A stretch of 64,000 bases of DNA, from assembly GCF_000720765.1 (NCBI RefSeq), contig NZ_JODC01000003.1, positions 434,001 to 498,000 of the forward strand, given 5' to 3'. The translations under genes were made by a program, and so were the position numbers. This document shows positions 36,435-43,550 of the stretch, in pieces. Position 1 is the first letter of the stretch; each line of letters begins with the position of its first letter. This DNA is from Streptomyces sp. NRRL S-646. GTDB taxonomy: Bacteria; Actinomycetota; Actinomycetes; Streptomycetales; Streptomycetaceae. The notes beneath the pieces are model-generated. The model saw nothing but the letters and a program-made list of their open reading frames with translations, was not told the DNA's origin and made no database searches.

Positions 36435-36490
36435 GGCGAGGCGGGGGTTGGGCGGCCTCGCCCGAGCGCACGGGGGAACGCTGCTCGGGC
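36435..36490 (-). promoter_or_regulatory. Two overlapping hairpins in the leader of the peptide gene
   Basis: On the minus-strand transcript, stem A pairs 36483-36490 with 36460-36467 (GCCCGAGC/GCTCGGGC). Stem B pairs 36455-36462 with 36435-36442 (GGCGAGGC/GCCTCGCC). They share three bases, so they compete at the boundary. A run GTCTTT follows stem B. This could be a terminator of upstream genes or an attenuator. Confidence 0.4.
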
Positions 36491-36559
36491 AAGGCCAGTC
36501 TCAGGGATTCGCCGTCACGTACGCGACGACCAGAACGAATCCGGTAGTGGGGGGAACAG

Positions 36560-36706
36560 CTACTTGGGGAGCGCGGCTCCGGATGCGACAGCAACGCCCA
36601 GCAGAAAGCCGCACGAGCCCGAAACCATGACGATCAGCAGCGGACCTGTGAAGCGGGCTAACCAGCCCACCGCGCGGCCCATCACGTCTGCCGCCAAGTG
36701 CGCCAT
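36560..36706 (-). CDS. Small membrane protein of the element
   Basis: The 48-residue product starts MAHLAADVMGRAVGWLARF, with one strong membrane helix (TGPLLIVMVSGSCGFLLGVAV). A start at 36757 would add 17 unlikely residues. The gene lies between the 82-residue gene and the RiPP-like cassette in the same orientation, probably in one transcript. Small hydrophobic proteins (Spd-like) are common in actinomycete elements, but no specific similarity was recognised. Confidence 0.5.
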   Translation of the reverse strand: MAHLAADVMGRAVGWLARFTGPLLIVMVSGSCGFLLGVAVASGAALPK

Positions 36707-36731
36707 AAACGGGTGATGATCGGGCTGCACA

Positions 36732-36980
36732 TCACAGACCCGCCTTGGACATGGCATTTCGTATGTCGTTGCGAACCGATAGCTCCTCGCGTGGGGTCAG
36801 ACGCCTCACTCGGAAGGCATCCCACTCCCGCCCCCCGCGAGCGGGGCGGAGCTGTACGCGATCCGGGCCGTGATGCCCCATCACTACGCCGACCTTGCCG
36901 GTCTCAATGTCCATCACCAGGCTGTCGAGCGCGCAGCTTTCCGGGTCCACGGCCGTCTGGTCTCTCTCCGTCGTGGCCAT
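36732..36980 (-). CDS. Small conserved-type element protein of unknown function
   Basis: The 82-residue acidic/basic mixed protein (start MATTERDQTAVDPES) has a beta-rich middle (GKVGVVMGHHGPDRVQLRPARGG) and ends in a helix (VRNDIRNAMSKAGL). There is no strong ribosome site, so it is possibly leaderless. It lies just downstream of a promoter-like region containing three TTGGTAGT half-sites and after the XRE regulator gene. The function is unknown; such small proteins next to regulators are frequent in integrative elements. Confidence 0.65.
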   Translation of the reverse strand: MATTERDQTAVDPESCALDSLVMDIETGKVGVVMGHHGPDRVQLRPARGGREWDAFRVRRLTPREELSVRNDIRNAMSKAGL

Positions 36981-37025
36981 GTCTCGAAACTACGAGCCGC
37001 AACCACCCAGCTCCAGACAGCAACG

Positions 37026-37079
37026 TTGGTAGTTACCCGACGTCCCGTCAAGTACTACCAATTTGCTTGGTAGTTACCC
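37026..37079. promoter_or_regulatory. TTGGTAGT operator cluster between the XRE gene and the 82-residue gene
   Basis: A perfect dyad ACTACCAA-TTTGC-TTGGTAGT occupies 37054-37074. A further TTGGTAGTTACCC copy lies at 37026-37038; the second full copy is 37067-37079. On the minus strand TTGACG (37051-37046) may be a -35 box for the downstream small genes. The binding protein is probably one of the element's regulators. Confidence 0.55.
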
Positions 37080-38309
37080 CGCAACTCCCAGGTGGGAGGC
37101 CATGTCGCGCATGTCCTGAGTCAGCGTCCGTTTCCGGTTGCCGAGGATCTCCCGCATGATTCGCCGGGCCATGGACTGATGCTTCAGCCACTCCGGAGAC
37201 GACGCCTTGATACCGGTCAGCTCGTCCATCGCATCCTGGTGCGACCCGAGCAGGACGTGAGCCTTCGCAACGTCCAAGCGATGCCTGTCCCAATTGTTTG
37301 AACTCGGCCGACCGAGCTTCTTCAGCGCCTTGCCACCCACGGGGCCATCGTCGGCCCGGCTGAGGACACCCCGCGCGTCACCGATGAGCGCCAGATCCTC
37401 AATCACCTTGGTCTCAGCAGTCACCGGCCCGAACGTAGCCCAGTGCTCCCGGAAGTCCATGTGCTCCCGTCCCAGCGCACTCGCGGCCGTCGTCGCCATA
37501 CGGCGGGCCTCCCTGGCGACATCCGGACGGTTGTTGCGGAGCGAGGCGGACGCCACGCGCTGAAGCAGTTCACCCCAGACGGCCAGTTCGCCAGGCGTGG
37601 CCTTCGACATGCGCGGCTCGACACTGTCAGCGGTTCGGGTAGCCAGTTGCTCAGCCTCGTCGAAGCGGTCCTGCCGCAGAAGCAGCCAGCCCATGCCGAC
37701 GACACCGTTCGTGGCGAGCTGGACCTGACCGGTCTCCCGTGCGTCCTGGATGCCGCGCGAGAGGGCGTGGTACGCCATGTCGTAGCGCCTCACCTGGGTT
37801 AGGTACTTGCCCGCGAGCAGGAAGGCCCTGGCCCGCACGATGACGGCGCGCTGGCGGTCCTCTCCGTCGTCGCTGGTTGCTACCGCAGTCTCGGCGGCGC
37901 GCAGGATCCCCGGCAGCTTCTTCGCCACGCTGTCATAGCGGTCAGTGCGGTAGAGAGCGTGCTGGTCGTCAATGTCCCGCTCGATCATGGACAGCGCGAC
38001 GGCTTGGTCCGGTTCCATGATCGTCTCCGACAGGCCAACCGGCGGCATGAGGGCACGGCGTAGCTCCATGAGCCTGGGGCCCTCGCTGGAGTCCACCTCA
38101 ATCGGTGACGGCACCTCCGTGGCGAACAGGCTCGATGTCGTGGTGTCCAGCGCACGGGCGAAGGAGTTCAGCATCTCGACGGAAGCGTTCCCGCCCTGCT
38201 CGACGATGCGGACGGTACCGACCGAGGCACCCGCAGCTTCGGCAAGCTGCTCCTGTGTCCAGCCCTTCAGGCGGCGGTAGTTCTTGACGTTCTCTCCGAG
38301 CGACGACAT
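37074..38309 (-). CDS. XRE-family regulator with TPR-like C-terminal domain
   Basis: The 411-residue protein has an N-terminal XRE helix-turn-helix (LKGWTQEQLAEAAGASVGTV, about 14-60). A long helical repeat region follows (for example AYHALSRGIQDARETGQVQL) typical of peptide-sensing or quorum-type TPR regulators. GGAGGTGA six bases before the ATG is a near-perfect ribosome site. Upstream dyads suggest autoregulation. It heads the minus-strand gene set that includes the RiPP-like cassette, so it may control it, possibly in response to a peptide (inference). Confidence 0.85.
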   Translation of the reverse strand: MSSLGENVKNYRRLKGWTQEQLAEAAGASVGTVRIVEQGGNASVEMLNSFARALDTTTSSLFATEVPSPIEVDSSEGPRLMELRRALMPPVGLSETIMEPDQAVALSMIERDIDDQHALYRTDRYDSVAKKLPGILRAAETAVATSDDGEDRQRAVIVRARAFLLAGKYLTQVRRYDMAYHALSRGIQDARETGQVQLATNGVVGMGWLLLRQDRFDEAEQLATRTADSVEPRMSKATPGELAVWGELLQRVASASLRNNRPDVAREARRMATTAASALGREHMDFREHWATFGPVTAETKVIEDLALIGDARGVLSRADDGPVGGKALKKLGRPSSNNWDRHRLDVAKAHVLLGSHQDAMDELTGIKASSPEWLKHQSMARRIMREILGNRKRTLTQDMRDMASHLGVAG

Positions 38310-38318
38310 CGAATCACC

Positions 38319-38366
38319 TCCAGTTCAGCGTACGACGCTGGGCCTACTGGAAGTTGTTCCTCCAGT
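38319..38366. promoter_or_regulatory. Dyads upstream of the XRE/TPR regulator
   Basis: A perfect dyad CAGCGT-ACG-ACGCTG lies at 38326-38340. Three ACTGGA/TCCAGT half-sites lie at 38319-38324, 38346-38351 and 38361-38366. They cover the expected promoter of the regulator gene and are candidates for autoregulation. Confidence 0.5.
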
Positions 38367-38389
38367 GAGAGGCCCCGGAACATGAACAA

Positions 38390-38413
38390 GCCCCCGCCCA
38401 TGGGAGCGGGGGC
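38390..38413 (-). terminator. Hairpin after the element-borne permease gene
   Basis: An eight-pair stem GCCCCCGC/GCGGGGGC with an eight-base loop lies 19 bases past the permease stop on the minus strand. Confidence 0.7.
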
Positions 38414-38431
38414 CAGCGGGAAGGCGGCGCA

Positions 38432-39238
38432 TCAACCGTCTGCCCGGCGGTACTTGCGGACCGCGAGCGTGCGGAAGATGACGACGATCAGTGCCGAGTA
38501 GATCAGCGACGCCCACACCGGGTGCTGCATCGGCCAAGCGCCGGAATGGGACAGGCCCGGGTCGCCGAAGAGCTGGCGGCATGCCTGCACGGTCGCGCTG
38601 AAGGGATTCCACTCTGCGATGTGTCGCAGCCAGGGCGTCATCTGCCCCGAGTCCACGAACGCGTTCGAGATGAACGTCACCGGGAAGAGCCAGATCAGTC
38701 CCCCCGAGGTTGCCGCCTCCGGGGTGCGCACAGTCAGGCCGATCAAGGCGCCGATCCACGTGAAGGCGTACCCCAGAAAGAGCAGCAGGGCGAAACCGCC
38801 CAAGATCTTGCCGAAGTTGGTCGGCTCCACGGAGCCAGGGCGCCAGCCCACGAGCAGCGCGACCACCGCGAGGACGAGCAGCGTCAGGGCCGTCTGCACG
38901 AGGTCCGCGACCGTGCGACCGGTCAGCACCGCACCGCGCGCCATCGGCAGCGAGCGGAACCGGTCTATGAGGCCCTTGTGCATGTCGTCTGCGATACCGG
39001 CACCCGCGCCCGCCGTGGCGAAGGTGACCGTCTGCGCGAAGATGCCCGCCATCAGGAAGTTCTTGTAGACCTGCGGATCTGTGGTGTCACCGATCTTCAT
39101 CGAGCCGCCGAAGACGTAGGTGAAGAGCACCACGAACATCACCGGCTGGATCAGGCCAAACAGAACCATCTCGGGAATCCGGGACATCCGAATCAAGTTC
39201 CGCCGGGCAATGACCAGGGAGTCGCTCATCATGCTCAC
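38432..39238 (-). CDS. Element-borne DrrB-like ABC-2 permease (replacement copy)
   Basis: The 268-residue six-helix permease is complete, from RRNLIRMSRIPEMVLFG to RTLAVRKYRRADG. It is nearly the same length as the host protein and very similar along its whole length, but has its own shorter N-terminus. AAGGAG eight bases before the GTG at 39238 is its ribosome site. The GTG overlaps the TGA of the truncated host permease frame (39237-39235). Translation should therefore continue from the host ATPase through the fused fragment into this gene. It would restore a two-component exporter with the DrrA-like ATPase upstream. Confidence 0.88.
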   Translation of the reverse strand: MSMMSDSLVIARRNLIRMSRIPEMVLFGLIQPVMFVVLFTYVFGGSMKIGDTTDPQVYKNFLMAGIFAQTVTFATAGAGAGIADDMHKGLIDRFRSLPMARGAVLTGRTVADLVQTALTLLVLAVVALLVGWRPGSVEPTNFGKILGGFALLLFLGYAFTWIGALIGLTVRTPEAATSGGLIWLFPVTFISNAFVDSGQMTPWLRHIAEWNPFSATVQACRQLFGDPGLSHSGAWPMQHPVWASLIYSALIVVIFRTLAVRKYRRADG

Positions 39239-39438
39239 TCCGCCCGCTCCTTCCCAGCGCTCACGTGCAGATCTCGGGTCCGCGACGAGATGGATCCTGG
39301 CCGATACGAGCGAACAGGATTCGGGATCCGGGACATGCGGATCAGATTGCGTTTGGCGACGACCAGCGAGTCGCGGATCGACTGGCTGACCGGGTTCGCA
39401 GGCGGCGCGACCCGCACGGCGTCGGTGACGGCGCTCAC
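39235..39438 (-). pseudogene. 5' fragment of the host DrrB-like permease ending in element sequence
   Basis: Translation starts at a GTG overlapping the ATPase stop (GTGA). It gives 39 native residues (MSAVTDAVRVAPPANP to NLIRMSRIP), then 28 residues encoded by the element (NPVRSYRPGSISSRT and on) before a TGA. The native continuation is the remnant at 28946-29677. The fragment keeps only the cytoplasmic N-terminus, with no membrane helix, but its translation would deliver ribosomes to the replacement permease start. Confidence 0.88.
39311..39335. other. attR of the integrative element
   Basis: The element half (CGAACAGGAT) meets the host half (ATCCGGGACATGCGG) around TCGGG at 39321-39325. 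The host permease frame requires four C at the reconstructed attB (ATC CCC GAG ATG); attP is deduced to have three. Confidence 0.75.
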
Positions 39439-40445
39439 TTGGCTGCCTCCTTCTTCTGCTTGCGGTCCTTGGTGTCCGTCGTCGTGCCGTTCTCCTCGGC
39501 CTCGGCCTCTGCCACGTGTCCCGTCAGGGACAGGAAGACGTCGTCGAGGGTGGGGCGGCGCAGGCCGATGTCGTCTATCTCGATGCCGCGGGTGTCCAGC
39601 TCCCGGATGACCTCGGCGAGCAGCTTCGCGCCGCCGGTGACAGGCACGGTGAGTTTGCGGGTGTGCTCCTCGACGGTGAGCTCGCCCTTGCCGAAGCCGG
39701 TGAGGACCTCGCCGGCGGTCGTCATGTGCTCGCGCTCGTGCACCACGACCTCGACGCGCTCGCCGCCGGTGCGGGCCTTGAGCTGGTCGGAGGTGCCGCG
39801 GGCGATGACATGGCCGTGGTCGACGACCACGATGTCGTGCGCGAGGTGGTCGGCCTCCTCCAGGTACTGGGTGGTGAGCAGCAGGGTCGTGCCGCCGGAG
39901 ACGAGCTGTTTGATGACCTCCCACAGCAGCTGGCGGTTGCGGGGGTCGAGGCCGGTCGTCGGCTCGTCCATGAACATCACGGGCGGTGAGACGACCAGGG
40001 CCGCCGCGAGGTCGAGGCGGCGGCGCATGCCTCCGGAGTAGGTCTTCGCGGGCCGGTCGGCGGCGTCCGCGAGGTCGAACTGGTCCAGCAGCTCGCCGGC
40101 CCGGGCCTTCGCGGCCCTGGCCTTCATCTGGTAGAGCTGGCCGACCATCTGGAGGTTCTCGCGGCCGGTCAGGTATTCGTCGACCGCGGCGAACTGGCCG
40201 GACAGGCCGATGGAGCGCCGCACCTCGTTGGGCTGCTTGAGGACGTCGAGGCCGGCCACGACCGCCCTGCCGCTGTCGGGGCGCAGCAGAGTGGTCAGGC
40301 AGCGGACCGCCGTCGTCTTGCCCGCGCCGTTCGGCCCGAGCAGGCCCAGCACGGTGCCCTCGGGGACATCGAGGTCGACGCCGTCCAGAGCCCTTACGTC
40401 GCCGAAGGTCTTGACCAGGCCTTCGGCATAGATGGCGCCTGGCAT
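39435..40445 (-). CDS. DrrA-family ABC transporter ATP-binding protein
   Basis: The 336-residue ATPase has Walker A GPNGAGKT (37-44), the signature YSGGMRRRLD, Walker B followed by DEPTTGLDPRN, and the H-loop-like TTQYLEEAD. The DrrA-type C-terminal domain follows (IDDIGLRRPTLDDVFLSLTG). GGAG six bases before the ATG at 40445 is preferred to a GTG at 40457. It powers export of hydrophobic drugs or lipids together with a DrrB-like permease. Its stop overlaps the start of the now truncated permease, so the intact exporter depends on the element-borne copy. Confidence 0.92.
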   Translation of the reverse strand: MPGAIYAEGLVKTFGDVRALDGVDLDVPEGTVLGLLGPNGAGKTTAVRCLTTLLRPDSGRAVVAGLDVLKQPNEVRRSIGLSGQFAAVDEYLTGRENLQMVGQLYQMKARAAKARAGELLDQFDLADAADRPAKTYSGGMRRRLDLAAALVVSPPVMFMDEPTTGLDPRNRQLLWEVIKQLVSGGTTLLLTTQYLEEADHLAHDIVVVDHGHVIARGTSDQLKARTGGERVEVVVHEREHMTTAGEVLTGFGKGELTVEEHTRKLTVPVTGGAKLLAEVIRELDTRGIEIDDIGLRRPTLDDVFLSLTGHVAEAEAEENGTTTDTKDRKQKKEAAK

Positions 40446-40638
40446 ATGAGTCTCCACGTCGTCGGGGATTCTTCGGAAAGCCTTGGTTTGCGCACTTGCT
40501 CCGCCTGTCGGGTGGCGTGGCAGGCGGCCACGACACAGACCATAACGCGATGTATCGCGTCTCTCAACGCATTTACTCGATCGGGCAACGAAGAGCCCCT
40601 GAGCTGGTCTTCTTTCTCAGTCCGGGCCGCCCGGCGGC

Positions 40639-41868
40639 TCAGTCGATGACTGTGTAACCCGCCTCGCGCAGCGCCCGGCCGACCTCGGCGCAGTGCTCCC
40701 GCCCCTTCGTCTCGAGGTGCAGCTCGACCTCCGCCTCCGTGAGCCCGAGCCGTGGATCGGTCCGTACGTGACTCACATCGAGGACGTTAGCGTCCACCAC
40801 TGACAGCACCCCGAGAAGCGTCGCGAGCGCCCCCGGCCGGTCCGTCAGGCGCAGCCGTACGGCCAGGTAGCGGCCCTGCGCCGCCATGCCGTGGCGCAGG
40901 ACGCGCTGCATCAGCAGCGGGTCGACGTTCCCGCCGGACAGCACCGCCACCACCGGGCCCTCGAAGGCTTCCGGCTCGCTCAGCAGCGCCGCCACCGGGC
41001 TCGCACCGGCCGGTTCGACGACCAGCTTGGCCAGCTCCAGGCACAGCAGCAGCGCGGTGGACAGTGCGTCCTCGGAGACCGTGCGGACCTCGTCGACCAG
41101 CTCGCGGACGATGCCGAACGGCACGTCGCCGGGCCGCCCGACCTTGATGCCGTCGGCCATGGTCGCCGGGTGCTCGACCGACACCGGGCGCCCGGCCGCG
41201 AGCGAGGGCGGGTAAGCCGCCGCACCGTCCGCCTGGACACCCACGATCCGCACGTCCGGCCGGAGCGCCTTCACCGCGATCGCGATACCGGCCGCGAGGC
41301 CTCCCCCGCCGATGCCGACGACGACGGTGCGCACCTCCGGGCACTGCTCCAGGAGCTCCAGCCCGACCGTGCCCTGGCCCGCGATGATGTCCGGGTGGTC
41401 GAAGGGGTGGATGAACACCGCGCCGGTCTCGGCCGCATACGCCTGCGCGGCGGCCAGCGTCTCGTCGACCACCTGCCCGTGCAGGCGCACCTCGGCGCCG
41501 TACTCGCGGGTGGCGCTGATCTTCGGCAGCGGGGCGCCCTGCGGCATGAACACCGTCGCCCGCACGCCGAGCAGCGCGGACGCCAGCGCGACGCCCTGCG
41601 CGTGGTTGCCGGCGCTCGCCGCCACCACCCCGGCGGCCCGCTCCTCGGGCAGCAGTCCGGCGATCCGGACGTAGGCGCCGCGCAGCTTGAACGAACCCGT
41701 GCGCTGAAGGTTCTCGCACTTGAAGTGCACCGGGGCGCCCACCAGCTGGGACAGATGCCTGCTGCCCTCCATCGCCGTCACCCGCGCCACGCCCGAGAGC
41801 ATCTTCTGGGCGCCCCGCACGTCGTCGAGGGTCACGGGCCGAAAGGAGTCAGCCGTGCTGTAGCTCAT
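40639..41868 (-). CDS. ilvA: Threonine ammonia-lyase (threonine dehydratase)
   Basis: The 409-residue fold-type II PLP enzyme converts threonine to 2-oxobutanoate and ammonia. The PLP lysine is Lys61 in RTGSFKLRGAY. The phosphate-binding Gly loop is VVGIGGGGLAAG. A single C-terminal ACT domain (from about 330, RYLAVRLRLTDRPGALATLL) suggests a catabolic or weakly regulated form rather than the two-ACT biosynthetic type. The ATG at 41868 is chosen because sequence upstream is non-conserved. It is divergent from the MarR gene. Confidence 0.92.
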   Translation of the reverse strand: MSYSTADSFRPVTLDDVRGAQKMLSGVARVTAMEGSRHLSQLVGAPVHFKCENLQRTGSFKLRGAYVRIAGLLPEERAAGVVAASAGNHAQGVALASALLGVRATVFMPQGAPLPKISATREYGAEVRLHGQVVDETLAAAQAYAAETGAVFIHPFDHPDIIAGQGTVGLELLEQCPEVRTVVVGIGGGGLAAGIAIAVKALRPDVRIVGVQADGAAAYPPSLAAGRPVSVEHPATMADGIKVGRPGDVPFGIVRELVDEVRTVSEDALSTALLLCLELAKLVVEPAGASPVAALLSEPEAFEGPVVAVLSGGNVDPLLMQRVLRHGMAAQGRYLAVRLRLTDRPGALATLLGVLSVVDANVLDVSHVRTDPRLGLTEAEVELHLETKGREHCAEVGRALREAGYTVID

Positions 41869-42016
41869 GACTCCAGCATCGCAGTTCACAGGCGCGCACG
41901 GTCGCTGTGACCAACGTCCGAGACTGGTTTGCGCAGCGCCGGTACGGCTTGCCCCCCGGCCGCGTACTCTGTCCCCCATTCCAGACAGCCCCCCTTCATG
42001 AAGTGAGCCTCCGGCC

Positions 42017-42541
42017 ATGCCCACAACACCTGAAATGTCGATGGACATGACGACCGTCGGTGACACCGGCCTCCTCGACACGCTGCAGCACGAGGTGGCG
42101 GTCTTCGCCCGCCGTGCCGAACAGACCCGGCTCGGCGGCGTCGGGCAGGTGCGCAACTCCATGGACCGCGCCGCATACCTGCTGCTCAACCGCCTCGACA
42201 AGGAAGGCCCCATGGGCGTCAAGGCGCTCGCGGCGAGCATGGGCATCGACTCGTCGACGGTCACCCGGCAGGTGGCTCCGCTCGTGGACACCGGGCTCGT
42301 CAAGCGCACCTCGCACCCCGAGGACGGGCGCGCTGTGGTGCTTCAGCTGTCCCCGCGAGGGCAGTCGCGGCTGGAGGAAGTGCGCTCCTCGAGGCGTCAG
42401 TTGATGGCCGAGCTGACACACGACTGGGCGCCGGAGGAGCGCGAGGCGTTCTGCACGCTCCTCACGCGCTTCAACAGCGCGCTCTCCTCGCGGATGGCGG
42501 CCCAGGGGATGCCGGGGCCGGAGGCGTCGTCGGCCTCGTAG
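42017..42541 (+). CDS. MarR-family transcriptional regulator
   Basis: The 174-residue winged-helix regulator has MarR features: helix YLLLNRLDKEGPMGV, recognition helix region AASMGIDSSTVTRQVAPL and the wing RTSHPEDGRAVVLQLSPRG. The start is the ATG at 42017 after GCCTCCGGCC; internal ATGs at 42035 and 42041 are possible. It is divergent from ilvA with a 148 bp spacer. The target is unknown. Confidence 0.88.
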   Translation: MPTTPEMSMDMTTVGDTGLLDTLQHEVAVFARRAEQTRLGGVGQVRNSMDRAAYLLLNRLDKEGPMGVKALAASMGIDSSTVTRQVAPLVDTGLVKRTSHPEDGRAVVLQLSPRGQSRLEEVRSSRRQLMAELTHDWAPEEREAFCTLLTRFNSALSSRMAAQGMPGPEASSAS

Positions 42542-42712
42542 CCGCCGTCCGCACGCGTGGCCGCCATGCTCGGTACGCGCGCGTGCCGCGCAGCTCTTGA
42601 CCGAAAGGCCACCCCTGGCCTCAGATGAGACCGGGCCCCGTCGTACGCGGTTCTGCACCCCGTACGCGGCCGGGTCCCGATCGGTCAGGGTCGCGTCAGG
42701 GCGGGAGGCGCG

Positions 42713-43216
42713 GTGCGACAGCGGCAGGCGTTCCAAGGCGCCCGCCGGGCCCGGGAGTTCGAGGCGTTCGTCGCGGGCGCGGCAGGGCGGCTGCTGCATG
42801 CCGCCACGCTGCTCACGGCGGAGGCACCGGACGACAACCCCCGCGCGCGGCGCCTGCTGACGCTGGCCCTCGCGCACACGTACGCGTGCTGGGACCGGCT
42901 GCGCGGGGAGGACCCGTACGACCGTGCCCGCCAGTACCTGGCGACCCGCTTCGCGCGCGGGGCATGGCACCAGTACGGCGGTTTGGGGCGGGCCCGCCCG
43001 CACCCCGGCAGCCCGCTGGCCCGGCTGGCGCCGCAGGAGCGTCTGATCCTGGTCCTCAGGCTGTACGAGGGGGTCGGCGAGGAGCAGACGGCGGCGCTGC
43101 TCGGCCTGCCGGCGGAACGTGTCCGCGCGATCTGCGAACGGGCCACGGTGGCGCTGCTGCATCCGCCGCGGAAGCAGGCACCGGCGGTCGGCGGGGCGAA
43201 GGTGGCGCCGTCATGA
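42713..43216 (+). CDS. Sigma-factor-like (region 4) DNA-binding protein
   Basis: The 167-residue protein has a C-terminal sigma-70 region 4-like helix-turn-helix (LAPQERLILVLRLYEGVGEE, then QTAALLGLPAERVRAICERA). Its N-terminus is helical and corresponds poorly to region 2. GGGAGG before the GTG supports the start. A small membrane protein gene follows after 25 bases, an arrangement resembling ECF sigma/anti-sigma pairs, though the partner lacks a clear anti-sigma domain. It may be a degenerate sigma. Confidence 0.75.
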   Translation: MRQRQAFQGARRAREFEAFVAGAAGRLLHAATLLTAEAPDDNPRARRLLTLALAHTYACWDRLRGEDPYDRARQYLATRFARGAWHQYGGLGRARPHPGSPLARLAPQERLILVLRLYEGVGEEQTAALLGLPAERVRAICERATVALLHPPRKQAPAVGGAKVAPS

Positions 43217-43241
43217 GGCGCGCAGGCGGAGGGGGACGCTC

Positions 43242-43550
43242 ATGAACCGGGCCGAGCGCGAGGCCGCCGCACGGCGGATCATGGAGCAGGTGCCGCCGCC
43301 GGTGCCGCCGGACCTGTACGGGGAGGTCGTGCGCCGCGGTGCCCGCAGCCTGCGTCGCAGGACCCTCGCCCGCCGACTGATGTGGCTGCTCCTGTGCGCC
43401 GCAAGCGTCGCGTTCCTCGTATGGGCCATGATGGCCCGCCCGCCGACTGATGTGGCTGCTCCTGTGCGCCGCAAGCGTCGCGTTCCTCGTATGGGCCATG
43501 ATGGCCCGCGCAGCGGAGCTGCACATGGACACAGCCCGCGGAGCGACTAG
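43242..43550 (+). CDS. Small membrane protein whose C-terminus is altered by a 70 bp tandem duplication
   Basis: The 102-residue frame begins MNRAEREAAARRIMEQVPPPV and has one membrane helix (LMWLLLCAASVAFLVWAMMA). The DNA encoding that helix is repeated in tandem with a 70 bp period, which is not a multiple of three. After the first copy the frame reads the second copy out of phase, giving a basic tail (RRKRRVPRMGHDG). The TAG stop overlaps the metB stop as CTAG. Without the duplication the frame would run on for about 170 bases antisense to metB. The preceding sigma-like gene suggests a regulatory partner role. Confidence 0.6.
   Translation: MNRAEREAAARRIMEQVPPPVPPDLYGEVVRRGARSLRRRTLARRLMWLLLCAASVAFLVWAMMARPPTDVAAPVRRKRRVPRMGHDGPRSGAAHGHSPRSD
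43367..43509. repeat. 70 bp-period tandem duplication inside the small membrane protein gene
   Basis: Copy 1 (43367-43439) and copy 2 (43437-43509) are identical over 73 bases; both run from CGCCCGCCGACTGATG to ATGATGGCCCGC. The perfect identity points to a recent event or an assembly artefact. Confidence 0.9.

Larger units (their letters stand above)
29673..39325. mobile_element. 9.65 kb integrative element (serine integrase, RepSA-like rolling-circle type) inserted in an ABC permease gene
   Basis: Ends are defined by the interrupted host gene and a shared TCGGG core (29673-29677 and 39321-39325). Contents from left are serine recombinase, small coupled ORF, rolling-circle initiator, GntR regulator, a structured non-coding region, the methyltransferase/peptide cassette, two small genes, XRE/TPR regulator and a replacement permease. 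Architecture resembles actinomycete integrative elements (pSAM2/SLP1 class) except that the integrase is a large serine enzyme, the site is protein-coding, and no FtsK/TraB-like transfer gene is present. Codon use is slightly less GC-rich than that of flanking genes. Confidence 0.88.

Noticed and set aside
28946..39238. The two similar permeases as simple tandem paralogues
   Set aside because: The left copy lacks its first 39 codons, and exactly those codons lie next to the ATPase at the other end of the element, so it is a split gene plus a replacement.
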